Below, one piece after another: positions 7,242-15,086 of a stretch of 22,455 nucleotides of DNA. Made by a program: the position numbers and the translations under genes. Source of the DNA: a virus; IMG/VR virus record IMGVR_UViG_3300035698_000961, positions 1 to 22,455 of that record. One strand, 5' to 3'. Each line of letters starts with the position of its first letter. Position 1 is the stretch's first letter. The notes below the pieces were generated by a model, which saw nothing but the letters and a program-made list of their open reading frames with translations, was not told the DNA's origin and made no database searches.

Positions 7242-8124
7242 AACCAACGAAGCTTGGTACCCAAACCTTGTTGAGGCATGGAAGGGTATCAATGAGTATT
7301 TGTTGACACAGGAACACGAGATTATAGATAAGGGCTGGGGTCAGTATGGACCGCAGATGACTACCTATAACAACCATATTTTTATTGAAAGCCTAGACTT
7401 CGACCCCGAGTTTGACTTCGGAAAGATACTGGGCTACTCGGATAAGAAATGGTCAGGACTAGTTAACAACTACGTAGACTTCGATTACCTTGACATGATT
7501 AAAAACGAAATCCAGTCAAGGATATTGAAGAAAGCAAAGAGCTATAATTACTCATACCACTTTGTGAATGTGCATGGTAGTGGAAAGGACTGCTTAATCT
7601 CACTCACCTTTACCAAAAGGATATATGACACCATACCAACGGTTGTATTCCATGTAAGGACTTCGGAGGTTACAAAGAGACTACCCTTTGACTTCCTATT
7701 AGCGAAAAGGATATGCCAGTACATATATGGAGAGGATGCAGAACTACATCTTGAATTTATTGCCCCTTCCTATTATATAACTTCCGAGAGCATCTTAATG
7801 TATGACAATGTTAAGAAGCTAAAAAGGCTATTAAGAAAGGTTAAAAAGAAAATGGGTTCACTGGGTAAATTCCAACAGAGAGTTATCATGGTCTACGATA
7901 AATTCATGACTACCCCATTGGAGCAGATAACTTTCAAGGTTAATCAGAGGTCAGCTGCCCAAATCCAAAGGGATGAGAATGGAGAGCCAATGTCAGGAGT
8001 TAAGTCAATGAAAGCAAAGGAGCTATGGCTTACTGATATTAAGATTGATTACCCTGGTGATTGCGTTACACCGAAAGCAAGATTTATGTACAGAAAAGAA
8101 CTAAGACAGGCTGGGAAACTATGA
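7231..8124 (+). CDS. Divergent thymidylate-synthase-superfamily protein (first of a tandem pair)
   Basis: This 297-residue protein lines up with the core of thymidylate synthase/dCMP hydroxymethylase. A Cys (C121 in 'GKDCLISLTF') lies 22 residues before R143 in 'RTSEVTKRLPFDF', matching Cys146 and Arg166...Pro-Phe-Asn of E. coli ThyA (spacing 20). D154 falls exactly on the position (R+11) that is Asn177 in dUMP-specific ThyA and Asp179 in T4 dCMP hydroxymethylase. The Arg pair expected before the Cys is not visible (Lys-rich 'KKAKSYNYS' instead). The usual His near the end reads 'SYYIT'. Activity is therefore uncertain; it may be a partner subunit of the next gene product, with which it shares an ATGA overlap. 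Start 7231 was preferred to the ATG at 7204 because it limits overlap to 11 nt. Confidence 0.6.
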   Translation: MNTETNEAWYPNLVEAWKGINEYLLTQEHEIIDKGWGQYGPQMTTYNNHIFIESLDFDPEFDFGKILGYSDKKWSGLVNNYVDFDYLDMIKNEIQSRILKKAKSYNYSYHFVNVHGSGKDCLISLTFTKRIYDTIPTVVFHVRTSEVTKRLPFDFLLAKRICQYIYGEDAELHLEFIAPSYYITSESILMYDNVKKLKRLLRKVKKKMGSLGKFQQRVIMVYDKFMTTPLEQITFKVNQRSAAQIQRDENGEPMSGVKSMKAKELWLTDIKIDYPGDCVTPKARFMYRKELRQAGKL

Positions 8125-8951
8125 TTGTAAAAAGGTACAACAGTTTAGAGTCAGCTATATGGGCTGCAGCTCAACACCTATTCCAAGAAGGGATAGAATA
8201 CCGCTCCGACAAATGGCAGGGCAAGGAGACAGAGCAGATGCACACTATGCTATCTGTAGCCCACCTTTCATTTAGAGCACCCATTCCTAACTCTACTGCC
8301 ATGCTTCTAAGGAAATCAGGAGCCCAAGAACCATGGGCTGAGGACCATTTCCAAGAGAGGGTGGGGGGTTTACCATTGAACCCAGGCAATGAGTATAAGA
8401 ATTGGAAGTTCTATAAGCACAACCCCGAAAACGATAAATTCCGAACAGAGGGAGAGAAATTTACCCACTCCTACATGGAGAGGGTTTGGCCTAAGTATGC
8501 GGGTGATGCTGAGATTGAACACACCGTTAATACACCCGCCAACCGAGGTATTCGTTATGAATATGGAGACCTGAAAGATGTAGTAGAGCTTATAAGGAAT
8601 GAACCCCTAACCCGTCAAGCCTTCCTTCCAATATGGTTTCCCGAAGATACTGGGGTACTTCATGGAGGCAGAGTTCCATGCACGATAGGCTACCACTTCC
8701 AAGTTAGGAACGCTGGGTTAAATGTCACCTACTATATTAGAGCCTGCGACTTCTTTAGACACTTCCAAGATGATGTATACCTTGCGGGTAGATTAGGACA
8801 ATGGCTCCTCTCACAATTAAAGGACCACGGTGCTAATCAAACCTATTGGAAGAACATCGTAATGGGCGACCTTACTATGCATATTGCAGACTTTCATTGC
8901 TTTGCTCACGAAAAAAGAATGTTATTAAAACACATGAAAGATGAGGCTTGA
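8121..8951 (+). CDS. Thymidylate synthase / dCMP hydroxymethylase family enzyme
   Basis: This 276-residue protein carries most of the thymidylate-synthase catalytic signature. R165-Q-A is in the partner-phosphate Arg region and V-P-C187 carries the nucleophile, followed by 'YHFQVRN'. R207-A-C-D210 lies 20 residues after the Cys, as in E. coli ThyA, and H259-C-F261 matches the 'DaHiY' motif. D218, 11 residues after R207, occupies the base-selecting position (Asn in ThyA, Asp in T4 dCMP hydroxymethylase), and the local 'FQDD' resembles 'FRND' of T4 gp42. The reaction is probably transfer of a one-carbon unit from methylene-tetrahydrofolate to C5 of dCMP or dUMP. The N-terminal half has no clear TS likeness. 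The ATG at 8121 sits in an ATGA overlap with the previous stop, so I prefer it to the in-frame ATG at 8061. Confidence 0.75.
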   Translation: MIVKRYNSLESAIWAAAQHLFQEGIEYRSDKWQGKETEQMHTMLSVAHLSFRAPIPNSTAMLLRKSGAQEPWAEDHFQERVGGLPLNPGNEYKNWKFYKHNPENDKFRTEGEKFTHSYMERVWPKYAGDAEIEHTVNTPANRGIRYEYGDLKDVVELIRNEPLTRQAFLPIWFPEDTGVLHGGRVPCTIGYHFQVRNAGLNVTYYIRACDFFRHFQDDVYLAGRLGQWLLSQLKDHGANQTYWKNIVMGDLTMHIADFHCFAHEKRMLLKHMKDEA

Positions 8952-9414
8952 AAGAGATGAACTTTATATGGGTGTAGCCCAGTTGATGTCCCTACGAAGC
9001 ACCTGTAAAAGGATGGCAGTAGGGGCAGTATTAATCATGGATGGTAGAATTATATCCTGCGGTTATAATGGAGCCCCATCTAAATTACCCCACTGCTTAG
9101 AGAACGGTTGCGATATTAACTCAGCCTGTAATCACTCATACCATGCCGAGGCAAATGCTATCATGTGGGCATTGAATAAGCAGATACCCATAGACGGTGC
9201 AACATTATACTGTACACATAGCCCATGTATGGGTTGTGCAGAGTTATTAGTCCAATGCATGAGAGCAGGGCAACACATCAAAAGAGTAGTATATTTTGAT
9301 GAATACCGAGATAAAGAGGGTTTACTATTCTTAGAAAGAAATCAGATTAAAACAGAGCATTACCAAGATGGGCGGAATTTCCAAACACAGCTTCGAGATT
9401 GTAAACTCAGTTAA
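8941..9414 (+). CDS. Deoxycytidylate (dCMP) deaminase
   Basis: This 157-residue zinc enzyme converts dCMP to dUMP. The catalytic zinc site is complete: H68-A-E70 and P95-C96-M-G-C99. The substrate-side 'GYNGAP' (N43) typical of dCMP deaminases, as opposed to cytidine deaminases, is present. Extra residues C22, H51, C57, C63 and H65 could form the second, structural zinc site known from some phage enzymes. Length matches the family. It overlaps the TS-like gene by 11 nt and the polymerase gene by 47 nt. In T4 a dCMP deaminase coexists with a dCMP hydroxymethylase, so its presence does not rule out modified-cytosine synthesis. Confidence 0.93.
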   Translation: MRLERDELYMGVAQLMSLRSTCKRMAVGAVLIMDGRIISCGYNGAPSKLPHCLENGCDINSACNHSYHAEANAIMWALNKQIPIDGATLYCTHSPCMGCAELLVQCMRAGQHIKRVVYFDEYRDKEGLLFLERNQIKTEHYQDGRNFQTQLRDCKLS

Positions 9415-11512
9415 GAAAGCAAAGATAGTTGCAAACTATGCCAAACAGACTGGGTATTTTGCACATGACTTTGAAACCAATGCCCTTCCTATAACCGAAC
9501 CGGACTTCTACCCTACCATGCTTGGGTTCTCTATACAGCCCGGCTATGCTTATGTTATTCCAATGGAGCACAAGGAGAGCAGCCTTAGGAAAAGGCAATG
9601 GATGAGGGTAATCCACTACATAGGTAAAAATATCATTGAAAACCCTGACATTGTAAAGATTGCATTTAATCTGAAGTTCGAGTATAAGATTTGGTTGCGA
9701 TATGGATATGTTCCACGGGGCGTAGTACTTGACCCAATGATAGGGAAATATCTTTTGAATGAAGAACGTCCAAATGACTTGGCGACTTGCTCTGAAAGAG
9801 TATTTGGAGATGCATTTGCAGGGTTCAAGGATGAGACCAAAGCTCTAGCATCTAAATATGGATGGGCGAACATCCCTTTACAACCCCTTGCTGAAAGAAA
9901 TGCTTTAGATAATGACCTTGCATTAAGGCTCATGTTATTCTATGAAAGGAAGCTTATAGACAACGACTTCTATAACCTATTCAGAAATCTAATGATGCCC
10001 AATACAAGGGTACTAGCTGAGAGTGAGTTTAGGGGTTTTGATATTAATGTTCCATATCTACTGGGGCTAGAGGAAAAATACAGAAAGCTGCTAGATGATT
10101 TAGAGGCTAAGCTAAGAGGTCATAAAAGGATAAGGAGATATGAGAGGGCTAGACTAAAGGCAGCCAGAAAGGGTATGATTAAAACTGTTAAAAAGGAAAT
10201 CAAAGCTTTAAAGAAAGAGGGTAGAGCTTCCACTGACAGGGTAATTACATCAAGAGAGCAGAAGATAAGCAATTATGTTAAGGGTATATATACCACGAAT
10301 AAAGAGGTGAAGCTTATGGAGCCCCTTAACTTTGGAAGTCCTAAGCAAATGATTGACCTTCTATTCGACAGCGACAAGGGCTTCGACTTCGAGGTAATCT
10401 CCGTAACAAAGAGCGGGCAACCATCAACCGGTGAAGAGGACTTATTAAAATTGGCAAAGCAAGATAAGTCAGGTTTCCTTGAACAACTAATAAGGAACAG
10501 GGGACTAGAGAAACTTAACAGTACCTATATCAAGGGTATGATAGATGCAGTCCAAGAGGATGGCAGAGTTCATGGGGGTTTCCTATTGCATGGAACCGTA
10601 ACAGGGAGATTATCATCAAGAGGGCCAAACTTGCAGAACATACCAAGGATTACAACCAATGCCGACATCAAGCCGATGTTTATCCCACCTCCCGGCTACC
10701 TTCTAATGGAGGCTGATTACTCACAGGCAGAGCTAAGGGTAATAGCTGAATGGGCTAACGAAAAGGTCATGCTTGAATGGTTTGCCACCGGAAAGAACGT
10801 CCACGTAGCAACCGCATGTAAGATGTTCGGTGAGATGGACAGGTATGATGAGATTTTTGCTATCACTAAGGATGATGACCACCCTGACAATGCTTTTTGG
10901 ATGGTCAGGAAGAAGAAAGCAAAGCTCGTTAACTTCGGTATCTTATATGGAGAAACTGCCAAGAAACTATCCCAGCAATTAGGGGTATCAGTTAAGGAAG
11001 CACAGGACTTTATGAACCAGTGGTTTGAAACTTTCCCTAAGATTACCAAGAAGATTAAACAACAACACAAACTGGTAGAGCGACAGGGGTATTTCGTTAA
11101 CTGGTTTGGAAGGAAGAGAAGGCTCCCAGCAATATGGGATAAGCAAAGGAACTTCGGGGCATATCTCGAAGCACAAAGACAATCAGTCAATGCCTTTACA
11201 CAAGGAACCTCATCTGACTTCACCCAATTCTCTGCGGTACTTATAAGAGGTATGAGATTAAACGGGGAACTACCTTCATCAATGGAGCAGGTATATACTG
11301 TGCATGATAGTTTGGGCTTCATCATTAAACCAGAGGACATCCACAAAGTTTCACAACCTATTTATGATGTCTGCTCTAACCCAGCAACCAAAAAATACTT
11401 CGGCTTTGAATTGAAGAAGGTATATATGGGAGTTAACATTGAGATTGGAAAAACATGGGGAGGGTTAAGAGGTTATGATGCTTCAGAAGATTATTCAACT
11501 TGGATTAAATAG
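9368..11512 (+). CDS. Family A DNA polymerase (PolA type, with 3'-5' exonuclease-like domain)
   Basis: This 714-residue polymerase should be the phage replicase. The polymerase motifs are intact: motif A 'EADYSQAELR' (D450), motif B 'AKLVNFGILYG' (K519, F523, Y527) and motif C 'YTVHDSLGF' (H646, D647). F523 sits at the position of E. coli Pol I Phe762. The N-terminal exonuclease-like domain has Exo I D34-F-E36 intact. Exo II reads N101-L-K-F-E105, with Glu where Asp is usual. Exo III has D183 but Ala179 where the catalytic Tyr is expected. There is no 5'-3' nuclease domain; that activity is encoded separately at 13931. A basic, helical insertion lies at ~240-300. The ATG at 9368 overlaps dCMP deaminase by 47 nt. 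Confidence 0.93.
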   Translation: MGGISKHSFEIVNSVKKAKIVANYAKQTGYFAHDFETNALPITEPDFYPTMLGFSIQPGYAYVIPMEHKESSLRKRQWMRVIHYIGKNIIENPDIVKIAFNLKFEYKIWLRYGYVPRGVVLDPMIGKYLLNEERPNDLATCSERVFGDAFAGFKDETKALASKYGWANIPLQPLAERNALDNDLALRLMLFYERKLIDNDFYNLFRNLMMPNTRVLAESEFRGFDINVPYLLGLEEKYRKLLDDLEAKLRGHKRIRRYERARLKAARKGMIKTVKKEIKALKKEGRASTDRVITSREQKISNYVKGIYTTNKEVKLMEPLNFGSPKQMIDLLFDSDKGFDFEVISVTKSGQPSTGEEDLLKLAKQDKSGFLEQLIRNRGLEKLNSTYIKGMIDAVQEDGRVHGGFLLHGTVTGRLSSRGPNLQNIPRITTNADIKPMFIPPPGYLLMEADYSQAELRVIAEWANEKVMLEWFATGKNVHVATACKMFGEMDRYDEIFAITKDDDHPDNAFWMVRKKKAKLVNFGILYGETAKKLSQQLGVSVKEAQDFMNQWFETFPKITKKIKQQHKLVERQGYFVNWFGRKRRLPAIWDKQRNFGAYLEAQRQSVNAFTQGTSSDFTQFSAVLIRGMRLNGELPSSMEQVYTVHDSLGFIIKPEDIHKVSQPIYDVCSNPATKKYFGFELKKVYMGVNIEIGKTWGGLRGYDASEDYSTWIK

Positions 11513-11513
11513 G

Positions 11514-11532
11514 GTATACTATTGATATATAG
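11514..11532 (+). promoter_or_regulatory. Candidate phage promoter, long exact motif copy
   Basis: GTATACTATTGATATATAG ends right at the ATG at 11533, with the TATACT core 18 nt before it. Together with three bases before and one after, this forms a 23-nt exact match to 22138-22160. Exact conservation at such length, in the only short gap here (20 nt after the polymerase stop), argues for a functional promoter driving the UvsY-like, gp32-like and UvsX genes. Confidence 0.62.
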
Positions 11533-12003
11533 ATGGGAAAATTAAAAAAATATGCAGGCAAATCTGCCCTTATGAATATGGTTATTACCTATGGTGGTAA
11601 GGAAATCAAATTCAACCTATTTGAGGAGTTGGAGATAAGTGAGACGGCAATCACTGCTGACCTCCAAGACCAACCCCAAATCTATGGGTTTATTTTAATG
11701 CTAAGAACCTTCTATATTAAAAAGGCAAAAGAAGCAGAGAAAGACATGGCAGCAGCATTAGGTAAGTCAATCGAAAGATGCTTAACCTCCAGTGGAACTC
11801 GGTATTATAAAGAGCGCTCTAATTATATCCCAGCTAACATGGCTGAGAAGTTGGCAAAGAAAGACCTACTATATCAGAAGGCTTGGGCTAAGTCAATTAA
11901 GATGCACGATATTAGAGACCGATTAAACAATGTAGTAGAGGCATTTGAAACTAGGGCATCCCTACTTCAAACTCTATCGGCCAACCTAAGAAGAGAAAAT
12001 TAA
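11533..12003 (+). CDS. Small helical protein; candidate UvsY-like recombination mediator
   Basis: This 156-residue protein has a short beta-rich N-terminus (MVITYGGKEIKFNLF) and then a long helical, charged region. That region has a 'RYYKERSN' turn, a 'MAEKLAKKDLLYQKA' helix and a C-terminal helix ending 'ETRASLLQTLSANLRREN'. Helical content, size and the 'FETRASLL...R' ending recall T4 UvsY (137 residues), which loads UvsX onto gp32-coated ssDNA. Its position directly before the gp32-like and UvsX-like genes strongly suits such a mediator. Sequence similarity alone is weak, so the assignment rests mainly on context. Confidence 0.45.
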   Translation: MGKLKKYAGKSALMNMVITYGGKEIKFNLFEELEISETAITADLQDQPQIYGFILMLRTFYIKKAKEAEKDMAAALGKSIERCLTSSGTRYYKERSNYIPANMAEKLAKKDLLYQKAWAKSIKMHDIRDRLNNVVEAFETRASLLQTLSANLRREN

Positions 12004-12007
12004 ACGT

Positions 12008-12020
12008 TAAACTATAATAA
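12008..12020 (+). promoter_or_regulatory. Degenerate copy of the TATACTATT motif before the ssDNA-binding gene
   Basis: TAAACTATAATAA starts 18 nt before the ATG at 12026 and matches 11 of 13 positions of the copy before 6034. It sits in a 22-nt gap. An extra promoter here would suit a protein needed in high amounts, as gp32 is. Confidence 0.42.
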
Positions 12021-12025
12021 GAACG

Positions 12026-12820
12026 ATGGCAATTTCAAAGAAGCTCCAAGCAAAATTGGAGAAAAGAAAGAAAGCCCTTGCTGAGAAAAGCAAAGGAGGC
12101 TTTGATTACCTAACCTTTAAAGAGGGTACAACCCGAATCAGGCCACTTCCGGTGGGCGATGAAGAAGAACCTGGGTTTCCCATAACACACTTCTATTTGG
12201 GACCAGACATTAGAGGGGTAATCTCTCCTTCAACCTTTGGAGAGCCTTGTGCAATCATGGAAGCTTATGAAGAGCTATTGAAGGGTGATGATGCAGACAA
12301 AGAAGAGGCTGCTACCTTCAAACCGAAGGAGAAATACCTTATGCCTTGCCTTAAGTATGATGATGAAAAAGGAAGGAAGGTAGACGAGAGATTAGGACAG
12401 ACACTTGCCCTTCTATCTGGCCCACAGTATCAACAATTCCTAGACCTATTCCTAGATGAAGAATGGGGCGATTTCACAGACCCTAAGGAAGGCTATGACA
12501 TCAAGATTATCCGAACGGGTAAAGGGAAGATGGATACTAAATATGCTTTCACACCTACAAAGGTTAGACCAATTCCAAAGACCGATGTAAACTACGGTAA
12601 GGAGATATATGATTGCGAGGCTTTGATTAAAGCAATCACACCTGACTATGAGGAAACCGAGTCTAAGATTAACCAATTCTTGGGCATCTCTGACGATGAT
12701 GAAAAGCCTTCTAAGAAATCTAAGAAGGAAAAGCCTTCTAAGAAATCTAAGAAGGGAGCACCTGCTAAGAAGGAGCGACCTGCTAAGAAGAAGAAGAAAA
12801 GAAGCTCAGACGATAATTAA
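12026..12820 (+). CDS. Single-stranded DNA-binding protein (T4 gp32-like) with a basic C-terminal tail
   Basis: This 264-residue protein has the layout of phage gp32-type ssDNA-binding proteins. A basic N-terminal helix (KLQAKLEKRKKALAEK) would serve cooperative binding. It is followed by an OB-fold core with 'FDYLTFKEGTTRIRPLP', 'KPKEKYLMPCLKYDDEKG' and 'DFTDPKEGYDIKIIRTGKG', and a final 'PDYEETESKINQFLG'. It would coat ssDNA at forks and recombination intermediates. I see no gp32-style His/Cys zinc site. The last ~38 residues contain 17 Lys and 2 Arg, including two tandem 9-residue repeats, and end in SSDDN. T4 gp32 and bacterial SSB carry acidic tails instead. Its stop overlaps the UvsX start in a TAATG. 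Confidence 0.72.
   Translation: MAISKKLQAKLEKRKKALAEKSKGGFDYLTFKEGTTRIRPLPVGDEEEPGFPITHFYLGPDIRGVISPSTFGEPCAIMEAYEELLKGDDADKEEAATFKPKEKYLMPCLKYDDEKGRKVDERLGQTLALLSGPQYQQFLDLFLDEEWGDFTDPKEGYDIKIIRTGKGKMDTKYAFTPTKVRPIPKTDVNYGKEIYDCEALIKAITPDYEETESKINQFLGISDDDEKPSKKSKKEKPSKKSKKGAPAKKERPAKKKKKRSSDDN
12702..12755 (+). repeat. Two exact 27-nt tandem repeats inside the ssDNA-binding gene
   Basis: Positions 12702-12728 and 12729-12755 are identical 27-nt units, each encoding nine residues (K, E, P and S with Lys pairs). They form part of the Lys-rich tail. Such units can expand or contract by slippage, so tail length may vary between relatives. Confidence 0.85.
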
Positions 12821-13944
12821 TGGCTAAGAAGAAAGCCGTTAAAGTTCCTGACGACCTATCCAAGTACGGAGCAATATCAGCCGAAGCCGCAATGTCGGTG
12901 GAAGCTGATATACTTCGACTCCCGTCAAGGTGCCTTTGGTTAAACAACGATATAGGTGGAGGTTTTCTCTATGGGCGTATACATGAGATTTTTGGATTTG
13001 AAAGCACAGGTAAAACCCTTCTAGCATTGGATATTGCATTTGCAGCCCAACAATGCGGGGGGGTAGTAGGAATTGCTGATGCAGAGATGGCTTTCGATAA
13101 ACGATGGGCTATGAAGAATGGTTTAGAGATGGACACACTCCATATCTACGAAGAAAACTCCATTGATGATATTGCTGACTGGGCTAGGGACTTTGTTCTA
13201 TACTGGAGAAACGAACTCACTGCAAATGAGCCTATAGTTTTGATAGTGGACTCCATTGCAGCCCTAGATAAATCTGATTTTATGGGAGCTGATATGAGTG
13301 GAGGTAAAGCCCAAATGGGCAATCAAGCTAAAGCTCTTAATCAATTCTACCGAACAAGGAACAAAATCTTCAACCGAACTGGGGTAATTGTTATAATGAT
13401 TAATCAAGTTAGGAATAAGGTAGGAGCATCAATGTTTGAGAGCAATGAGACTACACCTGGGGGTAACTCTACAAAGTTCTACTCATCTATCCGAATTTCC
13501 ATTAATAGGGGTAAGCAGATTAAGGGTATCATGTCTGCTAAGGGTAAGTGGAAGGATGCTACCAAGGGAATTGGAGTTAAGAAGGTAGGGCAGAACGTTT
13601 ATGTTGGCTACCCCAAGAATAAGACTGCACCTCCAACTGGGAACCGAGCGACAGCCGTACATTTTATAGATAACAAAGCTGGTTATGTTGGGTTCGAGAG
13701 ATACTCAGGCATAGATGAAATCCTAATAGAAGAGGGTGTAATAACCAAGAGAGGTAGTAGATTTTATTACAAGGACAAGGAGATTGCAAATGGGCTTGAT
13801 AACTTTATGATTGAGTTTACAGAGAATGATAAGCTTAGAAGAAGGCTACTCAGGAAGTCCAAAATTAAAACCATTGGAAAGTTTAATGCAGAGTTAGAGG
13901 AATTAACCGAGAACAGATACCCAATAGAAGATGCCATTGACTGA
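12820..13944 (+). CDS. UvsX/RecA-family recombinase
   Basis: This 374-residue strand-exchange ATPase would form filaments on ssDNA and drive pairing and recombination-dependent replication. Walker A is G59-F-E-S-T-G-K65-T66. 'ADAEMAF' follows, with the conserved Glu that activates water. Walker B is L-I-V-D144-S, and N195-Q-V-R198 matches the RecA/UvsX post-Walker-B motif that senses DNA and ATP. 'TTPGGNSTKFYSS' matches the RecA 'PGG.al.f.ss' strand. Length suits UvsX (391 in T4). It follows the gp32-like gene with a 1-nt overlap and overlaps the FEN nuclease gene by 14 nt. Confidence 0.9.
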   Translation: MAKKKAVKVPDDLSKYGAISAEAAMSVEADILRLPSRCLWLNNDIGGGFLYGRIHEIFGFESTGKTLLALDIAFAAQQCGGVVGIADAEMAFDKRWAMKNGLEMDTLHIYEENSIDDIADWARDFVLYWRNELTANEPIVLIVDSIAALDKSDFMGADMSGGKAQMGNQAKALNQFYRTRNKIFNRTGVIVIMINQVRNKVGASMFESNETTPGGNSTKFYSSIRISINRGKQIKGIMSAKGKWKDATKGIGVKKVGQNVYVGYPKNKTAPPTGNRATAVHFIDNKAGYVGFERYSGIDEILIEEGVITKRGSRFYYKDKEIANGLDNFMIEFTENDKLRRRLLRKSKIKTIGKFNAELEELTENRYPIEDAID

Positions 13945-14821
13945 GACCATATTAATTATAGATGCAGACAACCATCTATACCGTTCATACTATAAACACT
14001 CTAGGATGAATTATAAGGGCACCAATACGGCTGCCCTTTTTGGTATGCCAAGGCTTATCCCTTCAATGATACGAAAGTTGAACCCAACTGAAACATATAT
14101 CGTATGGGACGGATTTAAGGATAAAAGACGACTACAGCTACTCCCTGAGTACAAGAAATCTGCCGGTCGAACTCAACTGGGAACAGACAAAACAGAAATC
14201 ATAAAACAGAAGAAAGTTCTTATGGTTATGTTTGATAAGCTGGGCATCCCTCAACTTCACAACCCTAAGATTGAAGGGGACGACCATACATACATGATGG
14301 CAAGGAAGGCTAGAGCAGAAGGTAAGAAAGTAATCATTGCCTCATCTGATAAAGACTTCAGGCAGTGTCTATCTCCTAACCTATCTATTTGGGATGATGT
14401 AAAGAACATTATGACCACCTATGAAAACTGCGAAGAACTATGGGGGTACACACCGGAGCAATGTATTGACTATCTATGCCTATTCGGGGACAAATCCGAT
14501 AATTTAAAAGGGTACCCCGGTATGGGTCCGGTCAAGACAACCCAATTTCTCAGCGAGCACGGCTCTATCAAGGGATTTTTAACCCAGCAAAGCCTGACCT
14601 TTAGAGGTATCGACAGAGTGAAGCTCGCTGAGATTTATGGGTATATGAGAGAGATGGTAGGGTTAAAATACTTCTATCTAAAGAATATCAAGGGTAATAG
14701 AGAGGTTACTATTATTAATGGGAGAAAGAAACCCAAGAAAAAAGCTTTCCGAAAGATTTGCAGTAAGTATAATCTTAGAACACACCAAACCGACAAATTT
14801 ATAAATAGCTTTAAACTATGA
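13931..14821 (+). CDS. 5'-3' exonuclease / flap endonuclease (T4 RNase H / T5 D15 family)
   Basis: This 296-residue FEN-superfamily nuclease would remove RNA primers and 5' flaps, supplying the 5' nuclease that the phage polymerase lacks. Acidic metal-binding residues appear in the family order: 'IIDADNHLYRSYY' at the N-terminus, 'VWDGFKDKRR', 'EGDDHTYMMA', 'SSDKDFRQ' and 'GDKSDNLKGYPGMG'. The last leads into the helix-hairpin-helix 'GPVKTTQFLSEHGS' that binds DNA. Length matches phage enzymes. It overlaps UvsX by 14 nt and shares an ATGA with the next small gene. Confidence 0.9.
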   Translation: MPLTETILIIDADNHLYRSYYKHSRMNYKGTNTAALFGMPRLIPSMIRKLNPTETYIVWDGFKDKRRLQLLPEYKKSAGRTQLGTDKTEIIKQKKVLMVMFDKLGIPQLHNPKIEGDDHTYMMARKARAEGKKVIIASSDKDFRQCLSPNLSIWDDVKNIMTTYENCEELWGYTPEQCIDYLCLFGDKSDNLKGYPGMGPVKTTQFLSEHGSIKGFLTQQSLTFRGIDRVKLAEIYGYMREMVGLKYFYLKNIKGNREVTIINGRKKPKKKAFRKICSKYNLRTHQTDKFINSFKL

Positions 14822-15081
14822 GTGAAAGGGTAATAGATATTAAGTTTAAAGGTATAGATGATTGGAGTAGACCCGTTTATAAGCAGGTAGATAGTAATAT
14901 CTATTATGGTAGCACCCTTAGCTTATTTCCTGACAGAATAAAAGCACCAGAAAATACAGTTAAAAGTATAAATACATACTTCAAGAAAAACCTTGATGAG
15001 TTAGAGTATTTTGGTAGAAGTTTTAACTGTGAACCTCACGGGGGTAGTGATAGCACTTGGAAGTTTAACATTATAGAATAA
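14818..15081 (+). CDS. Small hypothetical protein
   Basis: I do not recognise this 87-residue protein. It looks like a compact soluble domain: a first strand 'VIDIKFKGIDDW', a 'YYGSTLSLFP' segment, one helix (TVKSINTYFKKNLDELEYF) and a last strand 'STWKFNIIE'. It starts in an ATGA overlap with the FEN nuclease stop and ends 5 nt before the P-loop gene. Translational coupling with these neighbours supports it being real. Function is unknown. Confidence 0.75.
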   Translation: MSERVIDIKFKGIDDWSRPVYKQVDSNIYYGSTLSLFPDRIKAPENTVKSINTYFKKNLDELEYFGRSFNCEPHGGSDSTWKFNIIE

Positions 15082-15086
15082 AAAAC

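Noticed and set aside
8061-8120. Earlier ATG for the second TS-like gene
   Set aside because: The ATG at 8121 forms an ATGA overlap with the upstream stop, as at 14818; the extra 20 residues lie wholly inside the previous gene.
10717-11346. Long minus-strand ORF (209 codons) inside the polymerase gene
   Set aside because: It lies opposite the conserved polymerase motifs, is rich in Ser, Leu and Phe as expected of a shadow frame, and has no recognisable domain.
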